Assembly: GCA_910580045.1 (NCBI GenBank)
Contig: CAJTXF010000041.1
Span: 1-22,414 of the forward strand
DNA length: 22,414 bases
DNA from: an uncultured Eubacteriales bacterium
Lineage (GTDB): Bacteria > Bacillota > Clostridia > Oscillospirales > Acutalibacteraceae
Direction: 5' to 3'
Below are positions 14,354 through 22,024 of the stretch, piece by piece. Numbering within the stretch: position 1 is the stretch's first letter; each line of letters begins with the position of its first letter. The translations under genes were made by a program, and so were the position numbers. Under the pieces are notes generated by a model. That model was not told the origin of the DNA. It searched no databases and worked only from the letters and a program-made list of their open reading frames with translations.

Positions 14354-15334
14354 ATGGTAGAGGTCAGGAACCTGACAAAGCGCTACGGCGCGAACCTGGC
14401 GGTGGACCACGTGAGCTTTTCAATCGAGGAAGGCTCTATTGTGGGCTTCCTCGGGCCGAACGGCGCGGGAAAATCCACCACCATGAACATTATTACCGGT
14501 TATCTTTCGGCAACAGAGGGAGACGTGACTGTCTCGGGCAAGAATACCCTGGATGACCCCAATGAGGTAAAAAAGCTCATCGGCTATCTGCCGGAGCAGC
14601 CCCCCCTTTATTTGGATATGACGGTAAAGGAATATCTCAATTTTGTCTACGAGCTGAAAAAGGCCAGCCAGCCCCGCAAAGAGCATATTGACGAGATTTG
14701 CCGCCTGGTGAAGATTGACAATGTATACAACCGTCTGGTGGGCAACCTGTCAAAAGGGTACAAGCAGCGGGTGGGTATTGCCCAGGCCCTGATTGGCAAT
14801 CCCCCTGTCCTGATTCTGGACGAGCCCACTGTGGGTCTGGACCCCAAACAGATTATTGAGATTCGCACCCTCATTAAGAATCTGGGCCGGAACCATACTG
14901 TTATCCTCAGCTCCCACATCCTGCCGGAGGTCCAGGCAGTGTGCGAGCGAATTATTGTCATCAATGAGGGCAGGCTGGTGGCAGACGGCGCTACTGCCAC
15001 ACTGGCCCATGACCTCTCCCCAGAGCACCGGCTTATTATTCGGGCCGAGGGCCCTGAGCGGGAGATGGTTCACGCCATTGAGGCCATGGAAAATGTGCTG
15101 GAGGTCTACTCCATGGGCGAGAAAGAGCCCGGCGCCTTTGACATCAGCGTAGAGTCTGCCCTTGAGGTGGACATCCGCCGGGATTTGTTTGCCCTGATGG
15201 CCCGCAAAGGCTGGCCTGTGCTGGGCCTGAAGAACACAGATCTGACCTTGGAGGATTTGTTCCTGCAGTTGACAAGCACCGACCACAATGGTGCAGCACA
15301 TAATGCTGGCCGGAAAGGAGACGAATCACTATGA
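14354..15334 (+). CDS. ABC transporter ATP-binding protein, Gld-type (ABC-2 exporter family)
   Basis: This is the ATP-hydrolysing subunit of an ABC-2 type transporter. It has 326 residues, with Walker A GPNGAGKST at 34-42, the signature LSKGYKQR at 132-139, Walker B LILDEP at 153-158 and the switch histidine His188. A C-terminal extension of about 100 residues after the nucleotide-binding domain is usual in the GldA/NatA-like group. AGGAGG at 14338-14343 is ten bases before ATG 14354. It overlaps the permease gene by four bases (ATGA), so the two are translationally coupled. With the next three genes it resembles Gld/ABC_transp_aux gene sets in Firmicutes. The substrate is unknown; gliding is not implied in a Firmicute. 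Confidence 0.93.
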   Translation: MVEVRNLTKRYGANLAVDHVSFSIEEGSIVGFLGPNGAGKSTTMNIITGYLSATEGDVTVSGKNTLDDPNEVKKLIGYLPEQPPLYLDMTVKEYLNFVYELKKASQPRKEHIDEICRLVKIDNVYNRLVGNLSKGYKQRVGIAQALIGNPPVLILDEPTVGLDPKQIIEIRTLIKNLGRNHTVILSSHILPEVQAVCERIIVINEGRLVADGATATLAHDLSPEHRLIIRAEGPEREMVHAIEAMENVLEVYSMGEKEPGAFDISVESALEVDIRRDLFALMARKGWPVLGLKNTDLTLEDLFLQLTSTDHNGAAHNAGRKGDESL

Positions 15335-16038
15335 CAGCAGTTCTCAAGCGGGAAATCCGCTCCTATTTCAGTTCGCCTATCGGTTACGTGTGCGTGGCCG
15401 TACTAGCGGCCCTGTACGGCCTGTTCTATTTTATGGTTATGGCCCGGGGTTCTTCGTCCTTTATTCCCAGCTTTGTCTACAGCACCATGTTCAACTTCTC
15501 CATGCTGGTTATCCCGATTATCACCATGCGCAGCATGACGGACGACCAGAAGAATAAGACAGACCAGATCCTGCTTACAGCCCCTGTAGGGGTCACGGCC
15601 ATTGTGATTGGCAAGTTCTTAGCCAGCTTTTTTGTATTCTTTTTGGCCTCTACCCTGGGCCTGCTTCCGGCGGTGGCCATGAGCTTCTTTTCCAGCCCCA
15701 GCTGGGGAGAGATTTTGGGCAACTATATCGGCACCATGCTCTATGGCGGAGCGATGATTTCCATTGGCGTGTTTATCTCCAGCCTGACCATCAGTCAGAT
15801 TATCGCCGCTATCGGCACCTTTGCTGTGTCTGTATTTTTGATGTACGTGGACGCTTTGGCCTCCTCCGTCAACAATGCGGTGGTTGCCACTGTAATCAGC
15901 TGGCTCTCTTTCAGCAGCCGCTACAGCGTCTTTACCCAAGGCCTGTTCAGTGTGTCCAGCGCGGTATTTTTCCTCAGTGTGATGTCGGTTTTCGTCTTCC
16001 TTACCGCCCGCAGGATAGAAAGCCGCCGCTGGAACTGA
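15331..16038 (+). CDS. ABC-2 type transporter permease (GldF-like)
   Basis: The 235-residue protein begins with an amphipathic KREIRSYFSSPIGYV segment, then about six hydrophobic helices, as in ABC-2 permeases. MRSMTDDQKNKTDQILLTAP in the second quarter is characteristic of the GldF/YhaP-like subgroup, where a cytoplasmic loop couples to the ATPase. Its ATG lies in the ATGA overlap with the ATPase stop codon. No second permease is present, so it likely works as a homodimer or with the membrane-anchored GldG-like partner that follows 28 bases downstream. Confidence 0.92.
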   Translation: MTAVLKREIRSYFSSPIGYVCVAVLAALYGLFYFMVMARGSSSFIPSFVYSTMFNFSMLVIPIITMRSMTDDQKNKTDQILLTAPVGVTAIVIGKFLASFFVFFLASTLGLLPAVAMSFFSSPSWGEILGNYIGTMLYGGAMISIGVFISSLTISQIIAAIGTFAVSVFLMYVDALASSVNNAVVATVISWLSFSSRYSVFTQGLFSVSSAVFFLSVMSVFVFLTARRIESRRWN

Positions 16039-16066
16039 GATTGCGAGAGAATGGAGGTAACCAAAA

Positions 16067-17686
16067 ATGGACGAAAATAAGCAGAATCAAGAGCCCCAGA
16101 AGGACTTGGAGCCAGTTGAGGAGGCGTCCGTGTCTCAGGCAGAGCCCCAGCCAGAGTCAAAGCCGGAGCCAAAGTCCCAGCAGACCCCTGAAAGGAAGCC
16201 CTCTGTTTTCCAGGGGAATAAATTCAAGCGGGGCGGCATGGCCACTGTGATGACTGTGGTGTTCATCGCTGTTGTGGTTGTACTCAACCTGCTGGTCTCC
16301 CTGCTCTCTGAGCGCTTCCCTTCCATGAATATTGATTTAACAGCCCAGAAGATGAATACCCTGTCCGAGCAGGCCCTGGAGGTTGCCGGTAAGGTGGAGG
16401 AGGACACTACCATCTACCTGATTGGCGCTGAGGAGGCCTACCGCAAGGACCAGCTGTATTCCAACTATGGCTTGAAATACAGTCAGGTGGCGAACCTGGC
16501 TGACCGCCTGGCTGAGGCCAACAGCAAGGTTAAGGTGGAGTTTGTTGACCCGGATACCAACCCGGAGTTTATCAGCAGCTATGCCGGCGAGGTGCTCACC
16601 TCTGGCCGGGTGCTGGTGCGCACAGAAAAGCGCTACCGGGTTTTGACCGTGGATGATATGTTCTCCATGAGCCAGAACCAGCAGACCGGCGCGACAGAGA
16701 TGTACTCCAACGTGGACAGTGCCCTGGCAGCCGCGCTGGAAATGGTAAACATGGACAAGGTGCCCATCCTGACCATTGCCACTGGCCATGATGAACTGCT
16801 CAACACCAGCAACATGGCCGCTTTCTTGAAAAAGATGGAGGAGCAGAACTTTGAGCATCAGGAAATCAACCTGCTCACAGACGAGATTCCTGAGGGTACC
16901 CAGCTTTTGATGATTCCTACCCCCACCACGGACTATACGGACGACGAGCTGGAGAAGCTCCGGGCTCTTCTCTCTGACCAGAGCCGGGAGGAATCCATTG
17001 CCATTTTGGTCACCTTCCACCCCACCCAGACATCCCTGCCCAAGCTCAGCGGATTTTTGGAGGAGTGGGGCATCTCTGTCCAGAGCGGCGCTATGGTCAC
17101 AGAGAGCGACAGCTCCCGCTACATCTCCGCCGACCCCAGCTATGTGATGGTAGACGCTGTGGGCAAGGCTCTGGAGGATAATACCTACAGCCGCATTCTC
17201 TGCCCCATGAGCGCGCCTGTGGAGCTGCTGTTCAGCGGCAACGGAGATATTGCCACAGAGGCCCTGCTTGCGACTGGAGAGGGCGCTTATATTATGACAG
17301 AGGACACCTCAGAGGCGGACATAGAGAACCCGGACACTGCCCAGCGGACTACCGCGGCCCGTGCCTCTTCTCTGGCCCAGTTTGAGGGGAATCAGTTCTA
17401 CTACCGCTCCTTGGTGGTATTTGGCTCATCCTATATGTTTACAGACACCTTCCTGGAGACAGCCTTTGACAACAGCCAGTATATCATAGACTTGATGAAG
17501 TTCGCCACAGATACAGATGGCAGCCGGGTCTCTGTGTATACAGACAAGGTCCAGACCAATGTGGTGGACGTAACCGCCTCTCAGAACACCATTACTGTCC
17601 TGGGGCTGGGCGTGTTTACCATTGGGCTGCCAGTGCTGATTTTAGCGGCTGGCCTGGTCATCTTCCTAAAGAGGAGGCACCTGTGA
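16067..17686 (+). CDS. GldG-like ABC transporter auxiliary protein
   Basis: The product is 539 residues. A Pro/Glu/Gln-rich cytoplasmic head of about 55 residues leads to a transmembrane helix at about 59-80. A large extracytoplasmic domain begins at DLTAQKMNTLSEQALE, a sequence typical of the GldG/ABC_transp_aux family, and a second helix near 508-534 is followed by KRRHL. Such proteins accompany a GldA-like ATPase and GldF-like permease; the external domain is thought to be a scaffold or substrate-handling module. GGAGGT at 16053-16058 lies eight bases from ATG 16067. The charged head is unusually long and low in complexity. The next gene begins four bases after its stop codon. Confidence 0.9.
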   Translation: MDENKQNQEPQKDLEPVEEASVSQAEPQPESKPEPKSQQTPERKPSVFQGNKFKRGGMATVMTVVFIAVVVVLNLLVSLLSERFPSMNIDLTAQKMNTLSEQALEVAGKVEEDTTIYLIGAEEAYRKDQLYSNYGLKYSQVANLADRLAEANSKVKVEFVDPDTNPEFISSYAGEVLTSGRVLVRTEKRYRVLTVDDMFSMSQNQQTGATEMYSNVDSALAAALEMVNMDKVPILTIATGHDELLNTSNMAAFLKKMEEQNFEHQEINLLTDEIPEGTQLLMIPTPTTDYTDDELEKLRALLSDQSREESIAILVTFHPTQTSLPKLSGFLEEWGISVQSGAMVTESDSSRYISADPSYVMVDAVGKALEDNTYSRILCPMSAPVELLFSGNGDIATEALLATGEGAYIMTEDTSEADIENPDTAQRTTAARASSLAQFEGNQFYYRSLVVFGSSYMFTDTFLETAFDNSQYIIDLMKFATDTDGSRVSVYTDKVQTNVVDVTASQNTITVLGLGVFTIGLPVLILAAGLVIFLKRRHL

Positions 17687-17690
17687 TTCG

Positions 17691-19139
17691 ATGAAAAAAA
17701 CTGGTAAGTATATTATTATCTTGTTGTTGGTGCTGGCCCTGCTGGGCGGCGCTGTGGCCCTGCTCATCTATCTTCCTTCTGAGAACAGCCAGGAGGAGTC
17801 TTCCTCAGCGGTCGAGTCCACAGCTGAGCAGATTTCCCTCCTGGACCGAGATGTGGCGGAGGTAAAATCCGTGGAGGTAGAGAACTCTGCGGGCAGCTTT
17901 ACTCTGCTGCCAGTAAAAAGCGGTGATGATATTGACTTTACCCTGGACGGATATGAGGAGTATGACTTGAATACCTCCCTGATTACAGCCAATGTCCGCA
18001 CTCTTTTGAGCCTGAATGCCAGCAAGGACTTGGGCAGCCGGGAGGATTTGGACTCCTTTGGACTGGGCACAGATGCTGCCTCTGTCACTATCTCCTATAC
18101 CAGTGGGGACAGTGAGACCTTGCTTCTGGGCAATAATGCGGGAGAGTCTGTGGGTAAATACGTGCTGCAGGATGACACAGTCTATATTGCGTCCGGTGTG
18201 CCAATCAATCTGTTTGAAAGCAAGTTCAGCTATTTTAATACCAGTGTTTACAGCGTTCCGGACCGCACGGAGATTACGGAAGACGAAGAGGGCAATGAGC
18301 AGGAGACCACTGGACTGGATATCCTCTACGAGGCCGAGTTCAGCGGCACGGCTTTCCCAGAGCCCATCTCTTTGAAGTATTCGGACGAGGCCACCAGCAC
18401 CTACTTGATGACTGAGCCTATTAAGGCTGAGACTGGCAACACCGCTTTTGACGAGTTGGTAGCAGCCCTGAAGACTCTGACCGCTGACAGTGTGGTGGAA
18501 GCGGGTCTGAGCGATGAGGTTTTGGAGGAGTATGGCCTGGCTGAGCCTGAGGCAAAGATTGTTTTCAATATGAATGACAGCGAGCATACCCTGGCTGTCA
18601 GCGCCAAGAACAGTGACGGCAACCGCTACCTGATTGCGGATGACAAGGATGTTGTCTACCAGGTGACCAACAGCTTGGTAGAAAAGTGGGCAGAGTGCAG
18701 CGTTTCTACCCTGCGCATGAGCTATGTCTGGATTCCCAATATCAAGAATGTGGAAAAGCTCACAGTGACAGTGGATGGGGACCAGGTTTATGAGTACAAT
18801 ATTACCCGCACCAAGAATGAGGAGAAGTCCACAGAGGATGCTGTTCAGTATGATTTGAGCGTCAAAAATGCCGGGGGTGAAGAGGTCAGCTATGAGGATG
18901 CCTATCAGCCCTTCTATCAGAAGCTCATCAGCTTGGCAGTTTTTTCTCAGGAGCAGGGAGACCTGGCCAGTATACCGGAGATGAAGGTGGTCTACGAGTA
19001 TTTTGGCGGCGGCAGCGATACCCTGGAGCTCTATAAAGTGAAGGATGAGAACCGCTACGCGGCTATGCTCAATGGCAAGTTCAATGGGCAGATTCGTGGC
19101 ACGGAGGTCAGCGCCATGCTGGAGAATATCCCGGAATAA
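17691..19139 (+). CDS. DUF4340 domain-containing membrane-anchored protein
   Basis: The 482-residue product has one N-terminal membrane anchor at about residues 7-28 and a large external domain. Two DUF4340-like repeats can be recognised: one from DVAEVKSVEVENSAGSFTLL to VLQDDTVYIASG, the second from SVVEAGLSDEVLEEYGL to DDKDVVYQVTNSLVEKW. Both show the pattern of a short helix with a YGL/FGL motif, a beta pair and a D-x-VY segment. DUF4340 genes commonly follow gldG-like genes, and this one is four bases away from it. GGAGG at 17673-17677 is 13 bases from ATG 17691, rather far, so coupling to the upstream gene may help. Its molecular role is unknown. Confidence 0.88.
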   Translation: MKKTGKYIIILLLVLALLGGAVALLIYLPSENSQEESSSAVESTAEQISLLDRDVAEVKSVEVENSAGSFTLLPVKSGDDIDFTLDGYEEYDLNTSLITANVRTLLSLNASKDLGSREDLDSFGLGTDAASVTISYTSGDSETLLLGNNAGESVGKYVLQDDTVYIASGVPINLFESKFSYFNTSVYSVPDRTEITEDEEGNEQETTGLDILYEAEFSGTAFPEPISLKYSDEATSTYLMTEPIKAETGNTAFDELVAALKTLTADSVVEAGLSDEVLEEYGLAEPEAKIVFNMNDSEHTLAVSAKNSDGNRYLIADDKDVVYQVTNSLVEKWAECSVSTLRMSYVWIPNIKNVEKLTVTVDGDQVYEYNITRTKNEEKSTEDAVQYDLSVKNAGGEEVSYEDAYQPFYQKLISLAVFSQEQGDLASIPEMKVVYEYFGGGSDTLELYKVKDENRYAAMLNGKFNGQIRGTEVSAMLENIPE

Positions 19140-19164
19140 AGGCTCTCATTGAAGGAGAATGCGT

Positions 19165-20202
19165 ATGAAAAAATTGATTTGCGGTCTGCTGGCTCTTGCG
19201 CTGGCAGTGGGGGCCTTAGGGGGCTGCTCCAATAAAGACAGTGAGCAGTCCTCTTCCCCGGAGGTCTCCTCCACCGCGCCAGCAGAAAAGAAAGAGCAGG
19301 AGCCCTACCGCATTGGTGTGCTGCAGTATCAGGAGTACGCGCCTATGGACGAGGCGCGGGAGGCCTTTATCAGCCGTTTGGACGAGTGGGGCCTGGATGA
19401 CGGTGAGATGGAGATTGACTATCAGAACGCTGGCGGCAGCTCGGAAAAGGCGGAGGAAATCTGCGAGAAATTCGTAGCCAATAAGGCGGATGTGATTGTG
19501 GCCATCTCCTCCCCTGCGGCAAAGGCTGCGGTGAAAGCAGCAGATACCAGCAGTACAAAAGTCGTGTTTCTGGGGGTTCGGGATGTGAAGGCAGAGTTGG
19601 GCCTGGAAAATCCCGCCGCTCCGGAGGGGAATGTCACCGGTGTAGAAGAGCCTACCTCTGCCCTGGCCCTTCTGGAGCTGGCTCAGCGGGTGAATCCTGC
19701 TCTATCCTCTGTGGGGCTTTTCTATGACCCCAGCTGTCCCTATGGCACAGCTTTTGTGGAGGAATTCAGAACTTGCTGCGCCCAGCTTGAACTCACGCTG
19801 GTAGAGGGCCAAGTGACCGCCTCCTCAGAGGCAGCAGCCCGTATGACTGAGCTCTGTGCCCAGGCAGATGCAGTGTTCACTCCTGTGGACAGCACTGTGG
19901 CTGCCGCGGCCAAGGACGCGGCCAAAGCTGCTGCGGATGGAGGCAAGCCCTGGTACGCTTCTACCCAGGATATTGTCCGGCAGGGGGCCCTGGCCTGCGT
20001 GGGCATGGACTACGTGGAGGCCGGTAAGCATGCGGCAGACATGGCCGTACAGCTGGCGGCAGGCCGGAAAGCCGCTGATTTGCCAGTCTACTCCTTTGGC
20101 AATGGGCAAATCAGTGTGAATCAGGAGGTTATGACTGCTCTGTCAGCGGAGATTCCTGAGGAGGTTCTCAGTACGGCTATTTATTGCCAGCCTCAGGCAT
20201 AA
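19165..20202 (+). CDS. ABC substrate-binding lipoprotein, TrpX-like (ABC_sub_bind family)
   Basis: The 345-residue product has a lipoprotein signal peptide with lipobox LGGC and Cys21, a Ser/Glu linker and a periplasmic-binding fold of the ABC_sub_bind type: IGVLQYQEYAPMDEAREAF, then IVAISSPAAKAA and VVFLGVRD. These proteins usually bind aromatic amino acids such as tryptophan and are paired with TrpY/TrpZ-type permease and ATPase genes. Those partners are missing here. I chose ATG 19165 because AAGGAG (19152-19157) is seven bases away; ATG 19159 is only one base from it. It lies 25 bases after the DUF4340 gene and ends before a strong terminator, so it is the last gene of the operon. A role with the Gld-type transporter is possible but not shown. 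Confidence 0.9.
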   Translation: MKKLICGLLALALAVGALGGCSNKDSEQSSSPEVSSTAPAEKKEQEPYRIGVLQYQEYAPMDEAREAFISRLDEWGLDDGEMEIDYQNAGGSSEKAEEICEKFVANKADVIVAISSPAAKAAVKAADTSSTKVVFLGVRDVKAELGLENPAAPEGNVTGVEEPTSALALLELAQRVNPALSSVGLFYDPSCPYGTAFVEEFRTCCAQLELTLVEGQVTASSEAAARMTELCAQADAVFTPVDSTVAAAAKDAAKAAADGGKPWYASTQDIVRQGALACVGMDYVEAGKHAADMAVQLAAGRKAADLPVYSFGNGQISVNQEVMTALSAEIPEEVLSTAIYCQPQA

Positions 20203-20280
20203 GCAGGAGAAAGAATCTAAAAAGTATATCCTTTTGATGAAACAGCATTTCCACAGTTTTCTGGCAGGATGTGGAAAAAG

Positions 20281-20320
20281 AAAACGGCTGGGCGAGTGAC
20301 TTCGCCTGGCCGTTTTGTTT
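20281..20320 (+). terminator. Strong terminator of the ABC operon
   Basis: AAAACGGCTGGGCGA (20281-20295) pairs along its full 15 bases with TCGCCTGGCCGTTTT (20302-20316), including two T.G wobbles, around a 6-base loop. GTTTT follows. The A-rich left flank allows function on the minus strand too. Confidence 0.9.
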
Positions 20321-20377
20321 TGATGACAGATAAAGTAAGTGTCCTTCTCTATGGAATCTACAATATATTCAAATCTT

Positions 20378-20407
20378 TTGACAAGTGTGCCCAATTTCTG
20401 GTATCCT
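20378..20407 (+). promoter_or_regulatory. Integrase promoter
   Basis: TTGACA (20378-20383) and TATCCT (20402-20407) are separated by 18 bases, with TG one base before the -10. It gives the integrase its own transcript, starting near 20414, with a leader of about 80 bases. Confidence 0.65.
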
Positions 20408-20436
20408 TTGTAAGTAAATATTTCAAAACAGCAGAC

Positions 20437-20486
20437 CGCCGGTGAGGTGGGCCGGCGTTTTGCCTCCCGTGGCCTGCGGGAAGGGG
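20437..20486 (+). promoter_or_regulatory. Integrase leader: terminator-like stem and hairpin next to the ribosome binding site
   Basis: CGCCGG (20437-20442) pairs with CCGGCG (20452-20457) and is followed by TTTT, like a short intrinsic terminator; flanking AAAA upstream could extend the stem. A second hairpin, TCCCG (20465-20469) with CGGGA (20477-20481), abuts the ribosome binding site AAGGGG (20481-20486). Both could dampen integrase expression. Function is inferred from shape only. Confidence 0.4.
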
Positions 20487-20494
20487 CAACAGAA

Positions 20495-21922
20495 ATGGCG
20501 AACATCCAGGAAAGAAAGAACAAAGAGGGCAAACTTATCTCCTACAGCATACGGGTCTATCGGGGCCGCGACCCGGAGACCGGCAAGCAGCTCACCCCCT
20601 ATTCCTGTACTTGGCGGGTGCCGGAGGGTTGGGGGGAAAAGCGTGCCCGCAGAGAGGCGGAAAAGCAGGCTGTCCTCTTTGAGCGGCGGTGCAGACAGGG
20701 CTCTGCCCCTGACAGCCACCAGACCTTTGCTGAGTATGCGGAATATGTGCTGGACTGTAAAATCACCATGGGCATGAAGCATCTCACTGAACTCCACTAC
20801 CGTCAAAGCCTTAACCGTGTCCTTCCTGTGCTGGGCCCCATGAAGCTCTGCGACATCCGTCCTCAGCACCTGAACCTTCTCTATCAGGCCCTCTCCTCCC
20901 CCTCTGCCCGGAACGACAATGAGATGGAGCAGGTCAAGCCTATTTTTTGGAAGACACTGGAAGAGCGGGGCGTGGTGGGTGACCTTCCTGTGGCTGGGGG
21001 AGGACGGCTCAGTCTGGCCAGGCTGCGGGCAGGAAAAACCATTAAGCCTGCCACTGCCCAGCGCATTGCAGAAGCCTTGGGGATGCCTGTTACCGCTCTA
21101 TTTACCCCTGTGTGCCAGGAGAGGACCCTCAGCTCCAGTACAGTGATGAATGTGCACCTTTTAATCTCCGCCGTGCTGGGTCAGGCGGAAAAGGAAATGC
21201 TGATTCCCTTTAACCCGGCGCGAAAGGCTGTCCCTCCCCGGCGGGGAGAGGCCATGGACCCCAACTATTTCCAGGAGGAGCAGGTGGGTGCTATCCTCAA
21301 CGCCCTGGAAGCAGAGCCGATTAAGTGGCAGGCCGCAATCAACCTTCTGCTGGCCTCTGGCTGCCGCCGGGGGGAGCTGCTGGGCCTGAAATGGGAAAAG
21401 GTGGACTGGGAGCGCCGCTCTATACGGATTGACTGCGCCATGCACTACGCGTCAGACAGAGGGCTTTTTGAGGGGCCGCCCAAGACCCGGGACTCTATCC
21501 GCACCATCCGCCTGCCTCAGGAGACGATGGATTTGCTCCGCCGGTATTGCCGCTGGCAGGAGGAGGAGGCCCGCTGTCAGGGGGACAGATGGAAGGAATC
21601 GCCCTACATATTCACCGGCGAGCACGGGGGAGCCATGAATCCCTCTCAGCTGGGGAACTGGCTCACCCGTTTTGAGAAGCGTCACGGTCTCCCCCACCTG
21701 AACCCCCATGCCTTCCGGCACACCATGACCAGCCTGCTGCTTTTCAGCGGGGTGGACAGCATCAGCGTGAGCCACCGGCTGGGACATTCCAGCGTGGCGA
21801 CTACGACAAATATCTATGGCCACATCATGCAGCAGGCGGAGGACCGCATCAGCGGCAGGATTGAGGAGATTATTGCCAGGGCAAAGGGCGAAACAGAGGT
21901 TTCCAGTGAGTTTGAGGACTAA
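20495..21922 (+). CDS. Tyrosine recombinase (integrase) with an apparent HTH inserted in its core-binding region
   Basis: Site-specific recombinase of the phage/Tn916 integrase family, 475 residues. The N-terminus (MANIQERKNKEGKLISYSIR) looks like an arm-binding domain. The core-binding region starts near 76. The catalytic domain has all six key residues: Arg291 in SGCRRGELL, Lys330, His405 and Arg408 in HAFRHT, His431 in LGHSS and Tyr441 in NIYGH, so it should be active. Between the two halves of the core-binding region (about 150-205) is an extra segment ending LRAGKTIKPATAQRIAEALG, MPVTALF, very like the second half of a Cro/XRE helix-turn-helix. ATG 20495 has AAGGGG eight bases upstream; a longer frame from 20447 runs through the leader hairpins and is rejected. 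It has its own promoter and terminator, but no excisionase or cargo gene is seen nearby. Confidence 0.93.
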   Translation: MANIQERKNKEGKLISYSIRVYRGRDPETGKQLTPYSCTWRVPEGWGEKRARREAEKQAVLFERRCRQGSAPDSHQTFAEYAEYVLDCKITMGMKHLTELHYRQSLNRVLPVLGPMKLCDIRPQHLNLLYQALSSPSARNDNEMEQVKPIFWKTLEERGVVGDLPVAGGGRLSLARLRAGKTIKPATAQRIAEALGMPVTALFTPVCQERTLSSSTVMNVHLLISAVLGQAEKEMLIPFNPARKAVPPRRGEAMDPNYFQEEQVGAILNALEAEPIKWQAAINLLLASGCRRGELLGLKWEKVDWERRSIRIDCAMHYASDRGLFEGPPKTRDSIRTIRLPQETMDLLRRYCRWQEEEARCQGDRWKESPYIFTGEHGGAMNPSQLGNWLTRFEKRHGLPHLNPHAFRHTMTSLLLFSGVDSISVSHRLGHSSVATTTNIYGHIMQQAEDRISGRIEEIIARAKGETEVSSEFED

Positions 21923-21981
21923 AAAGGTGTAAAAATCTCACCATATAGCACAGAGCAGAGGTGCACTCTCAACATTCAGCG

Positions 21982-22024
21982 AACACAGGCAGGAGGCCGG
22001 GCAGGCTTTCCGCCTGTGTTTTTT
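21982..22024 (+). terminator. Integrase terminator
   Basis: AACACAGGC (21982-21990) pairs perfectly with GCCTGTGTT (22012-22020), with further GGA/TCC and GCC/GGC pairing inside. A six-T run follows (22019-22024). Confidence 0.88.
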
